44,612 nt of DNA, taken from a virus. A model generated the notes under the pieces. The model ran no database searches, was not told the DNA's origin, and worked only from the letters and a program-made list of their open reading frames with translations. A program made the translations under genes and the position numbers. Where the stretch lies: IMG/VR virus record IMGVR_UViG_3300000651_000001, positions 1 to 44,612 of that record; one strand, given 5' to 3'. Shown in pieces: positions 38,160 through 44,612 of this stretch; position 1 is the stretch's first letter, and each line of letters opens with the position of its first letter.

Positions 38160-38194
38160 AAAAAGGGGAAGCAGGAAAAGTTTCCCTGCTTCCC
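38160..38194 (-). terminator. Strong rho-independent terminator
   Basis: A perfect 10-bp stem, GGGAAGCAGG/CCTGCTTCCC (38166-38175 with 38185-38194), has a 9-base loop and is followed on the minus strand by CTTTTTAT. It ends the capsid and proline-rich gene transcript, and the next ATG overlaps its end. Confidence 0.9.
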
Positions 38195-38220
38195 TAGGCA
38201 CCAGCCCAACAAAGTCAGAC

Positions 38221-38646
38221 TTACTTCACAGGTGGTGGCTGTGGCTTGCCACCTTGCATGGGAAAGTATCCCCAGCCATATTCCGGATGCCATCCCCATC
38301 CCCCACCATCCGGTGGCGGTTTTGGTGTGCCCGGATCAGTGGGTGGATCTACAGGTGCAGGTGGAATCACAGGCCCACCCCAGATGCCGGGTGGCATGCC
38401 CGGTCCGGGTGGATTGAATCCGGGTGGACCCCAGATTGGATGGATTGGCTGACCTCCGGGTGGTGGCTGTGTAGGTGGCTGATCAGGTGGATAGATAGGC
38501 CCACCACCCACATAGGGCAGGAAGGCCTTCCCCACTATGGTGACATCATAAGGGCCATAACCACTGGCTCCAAGTGGATTCACTTGTGGAAGAAATAGCT
38601 TCCCCACAATGGTTACATCAAAACCGCTCTGCATATTTGCACCCAT
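38221..38646 (-). CDS. Proline/glycine-rich virion-type protein (141 aa)
   Basis: GAAGGAG precedes ATG 38646. Residues 7-46 contain a tandem repeat, FDVTIVGKLFLPQV and YDVTIVGKAFLPYV, followed by a low-complexity Pro/Gly/Trp region (PIYPPDQPPTQPPPGGQPIH, GWGWHPEYGWGYFPMQ). I know this composition from small proteins encoded right after the capsid gene in other phages; decoration or capsid stabilisation is possible but unproven. Hairpins before and a terminator after it suggest high, separate expression. Confidence 0.75.
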   Translation of the reverse strand: MGANMQSGFDVTIVGKLFLPQVNPLGASGYGPYDVTIVGKAFLPYVGGGPIYPPDQPPTQPPPGGQPIHPIWGPPGFNPPGPGMPPGIWGGPVIPPAPVDPPTDPGTPKPPPDGGGWGWHPEYGWGYFPMQGGKPQPPPVK

Positions 38647-38682
38647 GAATGTGCTCCTTCAATTAGTGACGGTCAGTGAAAA

Positions 38683-38710
38683 GTCAGGGGCACAGAAGCA
38701 CCTGTGCCCC
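38683..38710 (-). terminator. Hairpin after capsid gene
   Basis: GGGGCACAG and CTGTGCCCC form a 9-bp perfect stem (38687-38710) around a 6-base loop. On the minus strand it is followed by TGACTTTTC, a weak U-run, so it may terminate partially or stabilise the capsid mRNA. Confidence 0.6.
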
Positions 38711-38723
38711 ACTTAGAAGGTGG

Positions 38724-39905
38724 TTAGCTTCCGGGCTGTGGCAGGGTGCCATAGACCAAAGCCAGTGGCCTGAATACAGTCAGGGCCAGTCTTTCTTCAC
38801 ACAAGATTGCCACCATATTCTTGATGAAGAAGTCTTGGTGCTCTCTGGACAGTTCAATGGTGGCATCCCATCTATCCCAGATGGCAGCTGCCATACGGAA
38901 GGCACCCACAAGGAACTTGCCCACAGGAATGGCAGGAGTGGGCACCACATCAAGGCCCCAGAGTCTGGGAACTGCCCCGACCTGGGGCACACTGACCAAG
39001 TAATTGCCAGTGCCTGTGGCCTTGGTCAATTCAATCCGTTCCCAGTCATGTGGGTGGATGATCACGGCATCAGGTTCAAAGAAAGAATCCTGCACCTGAG
39101 TCTTTCCCTTCCTGATGATGTCCACATCCACATCCCCACCTGCTGTGCCTCTGTTGTATGCAGTGGCATTGGTGATTAGCCCGGAAAGGTTCTGGCCTGT
39201 GCCATCACCAGTCAGCAGCTGATCTTCTTCCACCTGCTTCAGACCAAACATCAGACGGGAATTGATGTAATCCTCTAAGGCAGGAGAATCATCCAGCACC
39301 TGCCTTGAAGCACCCAGCCAGTGGGCCAAGGTCTGAACAGGTGCATTGGCCAGTGTGAAGGTGATGTTGCTCTCAGCCTTGGCCACGTTTTCACCAGCCT
39401 GCATGGCTGCAGAATTGGTGAAGACATTTTCCTTGGTGTACTGGATCAAGTTGCTGGTGGTTCTGTTGTTGGGCAGCAGATCCCTGACAGTCAAACGGCG
39501 AAGGCCCGGTCCAATGATTCCGGGCATTCTGAAGTCAGGCACCAAGGGCTGGTTCTGCCCAGTGGCATTGGTGATGGTCTTGGTGTGGAAACTGCCAATT
39601 TTGATCTTGCCACTTTCCTTGGCACCATTCTGCATGGCTTTGTATCCATCACTGCCCACAAAGATTTCACCTAGTGACTTGGGCTGATCCGGAACACCAC
39701 CACCCATTCTGCTCACAATGGACTGCTCCACAGTCAGCAGCCTTGCACTGATTTCCTTCCACTGGGTGCCAAGTTTGTCCAGTGTGGTCTTGGTTTCCTC
39801 ACTGGCCTTGCCCATCAGCAGCAATTCTTCTGCACGTTTTTCCAAGAATTTTCTGATTTCAGCTTCAATGCTTGCCAGCTTGCTTTCAATGTCCTTCAGT
39901 TCCAT
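38724..39905 (-). CDS. Major capsid protein, HK97 fold
   Basis: 393 residues with GGGAG upstream of ATG 39905. Residues 1-70 are a charged coiled coil (ELKDIESKLASIEAEIRKFL...), the delta-domain scaffold removed by the prohead protease. The shell part shows RDLLPNNRTTSNLIQYTKEN (N-arm/E-loop region), ITFTLANAPVQTLAHWLGAS, LEDYINSRLMFGLKQVEEDQ-LLTGDGTGQNLSGL, PDAVIIHPHDWERIELTKAT, GLDVVPTPAIPVGKFLVGAF and VAILCEERLALTVFRPLALV, the standard run of the family. Confidence 0.95.
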   Translation of the reverse strand: MELKDIESKLASIEAEIRKFLEKRAEELLLMGKASEETKTTLDKLGTQWKEISARLLTVEQSIVSRMGGGVPDQPKSLGEIFVGSDGYKAMQNGAKESGKIKIGSFHTKTITNATGQNQPLVPDFRMPGIIGPGLRRLTVRDLLPNNRTTSNLIQYTKENVFTNSAAMQAGENVAKAESNITFTLANAPVQTLAHWLGASRQVLDDSPALEDYINSRLMFGLKQVEEDQLLTGDGTGQNLSGLITNATAYNRGTAGGDVDVDIIRKGKTQVQDSFFEPDAVIIHPHDWERIELTKATGTGNYLVSVPQVGAVPRLWGLDVVPTPAIPVGKFLVGAFRMAAAIWDRWDATIELSREHQDFFIKNMVAILCEERLALTVFRPLALVYGTLPQPGS

Positions 39906-39906
39906 T

Positions 39907-40596
39907 TCAGTTCACTCCCTGAAGCAAAGATGTGAGACCTTCCAATGCCGAGTGGAGTGACTCCGGCTGGGCATTGCCTTGCATAGCGGCTTCAGTTGCC
40001 TGAAGTGCCAAACTTAGTCTTTCCTGAAACTTTTGCAGGCTGGTGATCCGTTCTGCTGACATCTTGCCCTGTCTGGCTTCCACAAATTCAGCAAGGCCCA
40101 GCAGCTGGGCTTCAAACCTGTGCACCTTCACCCCGGTGACCTGTGCTTCCGGATTCATGGGGAAAGCTGTGAAGGAGTATTCCCACAGCTTCACTTCCTT
40201 CAGGGTGCGGACATCGGTGTCATAGTTGTATTCATCAGCCACAGTTTCATAGCCGATGGACAGGCCTGTGACTGCTCCAGCTTTCATCAGGTCATAGGCT
40301 TCCTTGGCCCGTTGCACACTCAGCACCAGCTGACCTTCCACCATCAGCCCATGATCATCTTCCTTGTAACTCTTGTTCACACCCAGCACTTCACCCATCC
40401 GGTGTGACCACAGAATGGGATGGTTCTGCTTGTCCCTGATGGTCTTGGTGAAGGCACCCGGTGCGATGGTGTCACCACCCAGATCCACATTGTTGAAGAC
40501 AGCTGCATACCCGGTGAAGGCACCTTCTTCACTTAATGACTTCCATTCGAAAGGCACAATCTTCTGCTGGATCTTCAGTGGGTCTTCTGTCTTCAT
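39907..40596 (-). CDS. HK97-type prohead protease
   Basis: 229 residues. GAFTGYAAVFNNVDLGGDTIAPGAF is the family opening; the catalytic His lies in ILWSHRMGEVLGV (H65) and Ser in TGLSIGYETV (S113), with the usual VKLWEYSFTAFPMNPEA block after it. It cleaves the capsid scaffold domain and itself during head maturation. The start overlaps the portal stop as ATGA, and the capsid gene starts one base after its stop. Confidence 0.95.
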   Translation of the reverse strand: MKTEDPLKIQQKIVPFEWKSLSEEGAFTGYAAVFNNVDLGGDTIAPGAFTKTIRDKQNHPILWSHRMGEVLGVNKSYKEDDHGLMVEGQLVLSVQRAKEAYDLMKAGAVTGLSIGYETVADEYNYDTDVRTLKEVKLWEYSFTAFPMNPEAQVTGVKVHRFEAQLLGLAEFVEARQGKMSAERITSLQKFQERLSLALQATEAAMQGNAQPESLHSALEGLTSLLQGVN

Positions 40597-41867
40597 GGCT
40601 GTGCTCCTGCTGGTGGTGGCGTCTGGGGTGGGGCTTGTCCTGGTGGAAGTGGTTTGCTGATGTTGGTGGCTTTGCCCAGCTGATCAATCGGAGTCTGGTT
40701 GACCTGCACAGTCAGTTCATCTGCTCCATCCATCTTGGGCAGATTGAATTTCGGCCTGACTTCATTTCTGGTGGCAATGCCACTATTCACCATGGTGCTG
40801 GCATTCTGGGTCTGGGCTGTGGTGTCGCCCCTCTGCAGTTCTTCCAGATCGAATTCACACACAATGTCAGGTTCTGCTGCCAGCAATGCTTTCCGGATGG
40901 CTGCTTCAAACCTTCTGCACTGGGGTGACACTGTGTGCTTGGTGAAGCTGATGTCAAATTGTTCAGCACTGGCATAGGTGGCAGTTTTATCTGACTGCCC
41001 TATCAGGTTCAGGGGCACACCATAGATGGCCCCAGCAATTTCTTCCACAGTGAATCGCATGGTTTCGATGTACTGGGCTTCTTCCGGTGCCACTGAAATG
41101 GGCACATATTCACCTGATTCCCACAGCACTCCAGTCTTCCCAGCATTGGCTGGCCCACCATGAATGCCCTGCCAGTCATTTCTCAGCCTGTTATTGGCTT
41201 CTTCATTGGCTGGCCTTTTGCCTTTGAATTTCAGATAGCCACTGGGCCTGCCCATGTTCTGCAGAAAGTAAGTGCCATAATCCTGTGCAGCACTGGCATG
41301 CTTGATGGCATAACTTCTGATTGGTGAGTCACCCCACCAGCCACCATTGCTGGACATGTTCTTCACATGCAGGATTTCCTTGGGTGAGAATTCCTGCAGC
41401 TTGCCACCAAAGGAATAGTTGTAAGTCAGCTGATCCTTCAGGTAGTCCCATCGGGGCACCACAAAGTCAGGATTCAGGAAGTTCAGTGCCACCACCCTGC
41501 CACCCAGTCTGGCAATGTAGGCATAGGCATTGCCCCAAAGGCAGAATGACTTTTCCATATTTTCGAAGAATTCAAAATTGGACAGGTATTCATTGGCAGC
41601 AACATTCACCAGTGGCCACAGCCAGTGATCCGGGGCCAGTTCCTTGTGGCCATCCTTGGCCACCCGGTAAACCCTGCAGGGCAGGCTTCCCATGGTCTGG
41701 CCTCTGACTCTCATGCAGCCATAAACGGTGGACAGCTGTTCTGCAGCGTAGGTGCCACCACTCAGGCCTTCCACCACACAGCTTGGCCATGGGCCAGCTG
41801 CACCCCATACTGGGAAGCCAGTGGCCTTTTCCAAAGCCCATCTGGCCACCTTCTGGATGGCATTCAC
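40593..41867 (-). CDS. Portal protein, HK97 family
   Basis: 424 residues. ALNFLNPDFVVPRWD, SPKEILHVKNMSSNGGWWGDSPI, AQDYGTYFLQNMGRPSGYLKFKG and FTVEEIAGAIYGVPLNLIGQSDKTATYASAEQFDISF form the standard portal core, and the C terminus is Pro-rich. Twelve copies make the DNA channel at one capsid vertex. It is coupled to both terminase and protease genes by ATGA overlaps. Confidence 0.95.
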   Translation of the reverse strand: MNAIQKVARWALEKATGFPVWGAAGPWPSCVVEGLSGGTYAAEQLSTVYGCMRVRGQTMGSLPCRVYRVAKDGHKELAPDHWLWPLVNVAANEYLSNFEFFENMEKSFCLWGNAYAYIARLGGRVVALNFLNPDFVVPRWDYLKDQLTYNYSFGGKLQEFSPKEILHVKNMSSNGGWWGDSPIRSYAIKHASAAQDYGTYFLQNMGRPSGYLKFKGKRPANEEANNRLRNDWQGIHGGPANAGKTGVLWESGEYVPISVAPEEAQYIETMRFTVEEIAGAIYGVPLNLIGQSDKTATYASAEQFDISFTKHTVSPQCRRFEAAIRKALLAAEPDIVCEFDLEELQRGDTTAQTQNASTMVNSGIATRNEVRPKFNLPKMDGADELTVQVNQTPIDQLGKATNISKPLPPGQAPPQTPPPAGAQP

Positions 41868-43483
41868 CAGCTGTCCACCTGTGCATCACCTGCAGGAACA
41901 GCAAGCATGGCCCTTGCCATGGCGTCTGCCATTGCAGTCAGTCCATCAATCCGGGCTGTGGTCTTTTGTCTTTCCGGTTTGGCAAACATCAGGCAATCAT
42001 TGTTTTCTCTGGTGGCACAGCAGCTGGCATTCCAGCGAAGAATGGGATGGCCACCATGGTGCAACTTGCCTGACACAATCAATTCAAGGATCTTTTTGCA
42101 AGGTTCGCTTAGTGTGGCATAGCCCTGTCTGATTTCCACGCATTCATAGCCTTCATCAATCAGCTGGGTGCTGAGCTGTCTGCTGTTCCATGGGTCCAGA
42201 CAGATTTCCTGCAGATCAAACAGCTGGGCACCCCACACCAGCCTTGCTTTCACATCCCGGTAGTCAATGACATTGCCTTCACACAGTTCAAGGAAGCCCA
42301 CTTCAGCCCATGTTCTGTAAGGCATGCCATCTTTCAGTTCTCGTTTCCTGATGCCAGCTTCGGGCAACCAGAAAAAAGGCAGGAAATCATAACTGTCATC
42401 ATCAGCTTCAAACAGAAAACCTACAGCAGACATGTCCGTGGTCATGGACAGATCCACACCAGCCCAGCACTTTCTGCCAAAGAAGCCAGCCAGGAAGTCA
42501 TGGTCATAGGTTCTGACTTCATCTTCCGGTGCCTTGGGCAGCAGTGGTCTGGCTTGCCATGGCTGTGCACAGGCATCCCATTGCTGCAGGTCAATGGCTC
42601 TGGACTCCTTTTCATCCCACAGGTTCAAGAAGTAGCGCCGGAAGGCCCTTTGTGCATCAGGATCTGACTGGGCTGCAGTGAATTTCTGTTTGATCTTGGC
42701 AATGTCAAGGAAGCCACCGTTCTGCTTCAGACTGGGGTTGGCCTTGATCCAAGTTTCTTCACTGCTCCAGTCATCTTCCGGATCTGCTGCATAGATTCTT
42801 CCGTAAAAGCTGTCATCGGTGATGATTCCCTGCTGCACTCGCTGGGTCTTCTCATGTAGTCGCCATGCCAGTGGACTTTCTTCCCTGACTCCAGCTGTGG
42901 TGATGGCAATGGTCAGGGCCTGCTTCCGTGAAATTCCCCCAAGGCTCAAAACATCAAAGTTTTCCAGCATCTTTCTGGTTTTCCATCGGTGTACTTCGTC
43001 TGCAACTGTCACAGATGGATTCACACCGTCTGTCAGGTCACCATCAGCAGCAATGGCAGCATAGAAACTGTTGGGATCAGATCTTTTTAAGATCCTGTAA
43101 GTGGATGGAAGAATTTTGAAGTATCGCTGCAGTTCCGGTGACAGCTTCACCATGGTGTTAGCAGCCCGGTAGACATTCAGAGCCTGCCTCTGGGCAGCTG
43201 CTGCACCGTACACTTGGGCACCCAGATTGGTGTCCAGATACAAGGCCAGCAGAATGATGCCTGCCACCATTTCAGTCTTTCCTGCTTTCTTGGGCACTTC
43301 CAGATAGGCCATTTCTGTTTGCAGGGTGCCATCATCCTTCAGCTGACCAAAGATGTGTCTGATGGCTTCCTTTTGCCATGGCGCCAGGATGAAGGGCTTT
43401 CCTGTCCACTGATCCTGTGTGTGCTTCAGGATCTTTTCAAAGAAGTTGACGGCAAACCTTGCCCGGTCCTTGTCAAAGCCCAC
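41864..43483 (-). CDS. terL: Terminase large subunit
   Basis: 539 residues from GTG 43483. The ATPase domain has PKKAGKTEMVAG (Walker A, about 64-71) and VTVADEVHRW (Walker B, about 158-165); the nuclease domain begins with the metal-binding Asp in AGVDLSMTTDMSA (about 341-353). It belongs to the Terminase_1-type family and drives DNA into the prohead and cuts it. It overlaps the portal gene by 4 bases. Confidence 0.96.
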   Translation of the reverse strand: MGFDKDRARFAVNFFEKILKHTQDQWTGKPFILAPWQKEAIRHIFGQLKDDGTLQTEMAYLEVPKKAGKTEMVAGIILLALYLDTNLGAQVYGAAAAQRQALNVYRAANTMVKLSPELQRYFKILPSTYRILKRSDPNSFYAAIAADGDLTDGVNPSVTVADEVHRWKTRKMLENFDVLSLGGISRKQALTIAITTAGVREESPLAWRLHEKTQRVQQGIITDDSFYGRIYAADPEDDWSSEETWIKANPSLKQNGGFLDIAKIKQKFTAAQSDPDAQRAFRRYFLNLWDEKESRAIDLQQWDACAQPWQARPLLPKAPEDEVRTYDHDFLAGFFGRKCWAGVDLSMTTDMSAVGFLFEADDDSYDFLPFFWLPEAGIRKRELKDGMPYRTWAEVGFLELCEGNVIDYRDVKARLVWGAQLFDLQEICLDPWNSRQLSTQLIDEGYECVEIRQGYATLSEPCKKILELIVSGKLHHGGHPILRWNASCCATRENNDCLMFAKPERQKTTARIDGLTAMADAMARAMLAVPAGDAQVDSW

Positions 43484-43489
43484 AGCAGT

Positions 43490-43576
43490 TCACAGTTTCT
43501 TCAAAAACAATCCGATGCCCACCCAGATTGCAGTGGCAACAGCCATGCCAGTGAAGAATGCTTCTGCACAATCCAT
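43490..43576 (-). CDS. Tiny membrane peptide between terminase genes (28 aa)
   Basis: ATG 43576 directly follows the small-terminase stop. The product MDCAEAFFTGMAVATAIWVG continues to IGLFLKKL: one hydrophobic span with a Lys-Lys end. It ends 7 bases before the large-terminase start. It may be a real mini-gene or only a coupling frame; size makes it hard to judge. Confidence 0.4.
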   Translation of the reverse strand: MDCAEAFFTGMAVATAIWVGIGLFLKKL

Positions 43577-44065
43577 TCACTGCACCTGCTGCTTCCTCTC
43601 AGCATCAGTCAATTCAGGTCCACTCAGCTTGGCATGCAGATCTGCTTCAGGATTGCTCTTGGGATTGACTTCCACTTTGGATCTGGCAGCAGGAGTCATG
43701 CCGAATTCAATGCAGAAACGTCTGATCTGCTCCAGCGAATGTTCTGCCAGCATCACTGCTGGATTCTTCACCGGACCCTGCCTGCCTTCAATCAGGATGC
43801 CTTCTCGCTGCACTTCCTTTTCTGCCTTCACCCATCGGGAAAATGCCAGACAGTAACCAGCCAGTGGGGCCAGATCCAGTGCAGTGATCAGCCCCAGATC
43901 CAGCAGCAAAGGTGTCACTCTGTTCCATTCATCCCTTGCAATGCTGTCAAAGTGCTTCGGGCAGGGTGGGATTTCCAGCTGTGGATGTGCTTCAAACCTG
44001 TTCAGCTTTCTTTTGCCCGGATTGCCTTCACGTTTCTTGACTGCAGTGGGCTTGCGATGATTCAT
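43577..44065 (-). CDS. terS: Terminase small subunit, P27 family
   Basis: 162 residues. KKREGNPGKRKLNRFEAHPQ is the basic N terminus typical of P27-type small terminases, followed by PPCPKHFDSIARDEWNRVTPLLLDLGLITALDLAPLAGYCLAFSRW and the ..NPAVMLAEHSLEQIRRFCIEFGMTPAARSKV block. It recognises phage DNA at the packaging site and delivers it to the large subunit. The start overlaps the preceding gene as ATGA. Confidence 0.93.
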   Translation of the reverse strand: MNHRKPTAVKKREGNPGKRKLNRFEAHPQLEIPPCPKHFDSIARDEWNRVTPLLLDLGLITALDLAPLAGYCLAFSRWVKAEKEVQREGILIEGRQGPVKNPAVMLAEHSLEQIRRFCIEFGMTPAARSKVEVNPKSNPEADLHAKLSGPELTDAERKQQVQ

Positions 44066-44391
44066 CTGCTTCGATGTGGTGCAGTGTGCTTCTTCTTGGC
44101 TGGTGGTGTGGGCTTGGCTGGTGTGTGCTTCGCTGGAGCAGGGGCAGGCTTCTCTGTTTCTTCTTCCTGCTCTTGTTCTTCTTCACCCTGATCAGGATCT
44201 TGATCAGGCTCTGGGTCCATTACCGTACCTTCTTGATGCATGGCTGGCTTCCTTTCCGGTGGTTTTTCTTCCAAAGACACAGCTGTGCCATTGCTGATCA
44301 GCTTCTGTGCCACTGCATCGGGCAGGAAGTAGTCTTGTTCCTTGACCAATTGGTCAACAGTCTGCAGCATGTGCACTTGGGTCTGTGTCAT
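44062..44391 (-). CDS. LPD-motif protein with acidic-proline-lysine tail (109 aa)
   Basis: The N-terminal module (VDQLVKEQDYFLPDAVAQKL) resembles the small protein at 37962-38159. A disordered, strongly acidic stretch (DPEPDQDPDQGEEEQEQEEE) and then a basic Pro/Lys end (KPTPPAKKKHTAPHRSR) follow. AAGGAAGA lies before ATG 44391, and both ends overlap neighbours as ATGA. The function is unknown; location suggests a packaging accessory. Confidence 0.7.
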   Translation of the reverse strand: MTQTQVHMLQTVDQLVKEQDYFLPDAVAQKLISNGTAVSLEEKPPERKPAMHQEGTVMDPEPDQDPDQGEEEQEQEEETEKPAPAPAKHTPAKPTPPAKKKHTAPHRSR

Positions 44392-44612
44392 TGGATTCTT
44401 CCTTTTTCAGCTGTTTTCCCACTTTCCGATGCCCGATTTTGGCCATTTGGCCACTTTTCCCACTTTTTCAGGGCCTTTTTCGCCTTCTCAGCAGGCCCTG
44501 TGGGTGAAGGCCCTGCCTGCCCGATTGGCCAGCCTAGGGGCTGGGAAGTGCCCTGCTGACAGCCCTGATAACACTTCAAGTGCGGGTTTTCGAAGCGTTG
44601 GCGGTCCGCTTC
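44388..44612 (-). CDS. Junction-spanning hypothetical protein, C-terminal part
   Basis: This is the continuation of the gene that starts at 201 on the other side of the circular join. The unique part is 44388-44549, since 44550-44612 repeats bases 1-63. The residues here include LKCYQGCQQGTSQPLGWPIG and AEKAKKALKKWEKWPNGQNR, basic and Trp/Gly-rich, ending at a TGA that overlaps the next ATG. No family is recognised. Read in the contig alone it looks like a 63-codon frame from a TTG, which understates it. Confidence 0.5.
   Translation of the reverse strand, partial: EADRQRFENPHLKCYQGCQQGTSQPLGWPIGQAGPSPTGPAEKAKKALKKWEKWPNGQNRASESGKTAEKGRIQ
44418..44468. repeat. CCCACTTT repeats, right side of junction
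   Basis: CCCACTTTCC at 44418-44427, GCCACTTTTC at 44450-44459 and CCCACTTTTT at 44459-44468. They match the two copies at 100-149 across the circular join and lie about 360-400 bases before the small terminase start in the direction of transcription. Confidence 0.55.
44550..44612. repeat. Terminal overlap, right copy
   Basis: Exact copy of bases 1-63 (see the left copy). A circular map should keep only one of them. Confidence 0.93.

Overview
The window is a complete tailed-phage genome of siphovirus type. Bases 1-63 recur exactly at 44550-44612, so the contig closes into a circle of 44,549 bp with one copy of a 63-bp overlap. Nearly every gene reads on the minus strand, so the genome is easiest to follow from right to left, crossing the end of the contig back to the start. 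The host is probably an Acidobacteriota bacterium. This is inferred from a beta-helix lipoprotein family and a short ARISAAQKARWA-type protein that I know mainly from that phylum; no host tRNA or attachment site confirms it.

Reading right to left, the late genes come first: a P27-type small terminase, large terminase, HK97-type portal, prohead protease and HK97-fold capsid (44065-38724), then a proline-rich protein, a head-tail adaptor, a 1090-residue fibre-like protein placed unusually inside the head module (37280-34008), neck and tail-terminator genes, major tail protein, tail assembly chaperones joined by a -1 frameshift, the tape measure (30597-27364), and baseplate or receptor-binding proteins (27239-22003). 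Strong terminators follow the proline-rich gene and the major tail gene, with a weaker hairpin after the capsid gene. Two glycosyltransferase genes end the block (22018-19918).

The middle (19693-14470) is accessory and lysogeny-like: a small conserved protein, a beta-helix lipoprotein, a switch-like cluster of short genes on both strands, and a tyrosine integrase flanked by four copies of a 16-bp repeat. I recognise no repressor.

From 14539 to 5694 runs the recombination and DNA-metabolism block: winged-helix proteins, an Erf annealing protein, a PD-(D/E)XK nuclease, a radical SAM protein, RusA resolvase and a C5-cytosine methyltransferase, ending at a terminator. I see no polymerase, helicase or primase, so replication probably relies on the host. 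From a promoter near 5612-5639 a last leftward operon (5555 to 674) carries small zinc-binding and membrane proteins, an AbrB/SymE-like protein and an HNH nuclease. No endolysin is recognisable; a cluster of small membrane proteins at 2466-3373 is the best place to look for lysis genes.

The DNA is strikingly poor in CG dinucleotides, with a large share of the survivors in CCGG in one hand-counted stretch, and parts of the fibre gene escape this bias.
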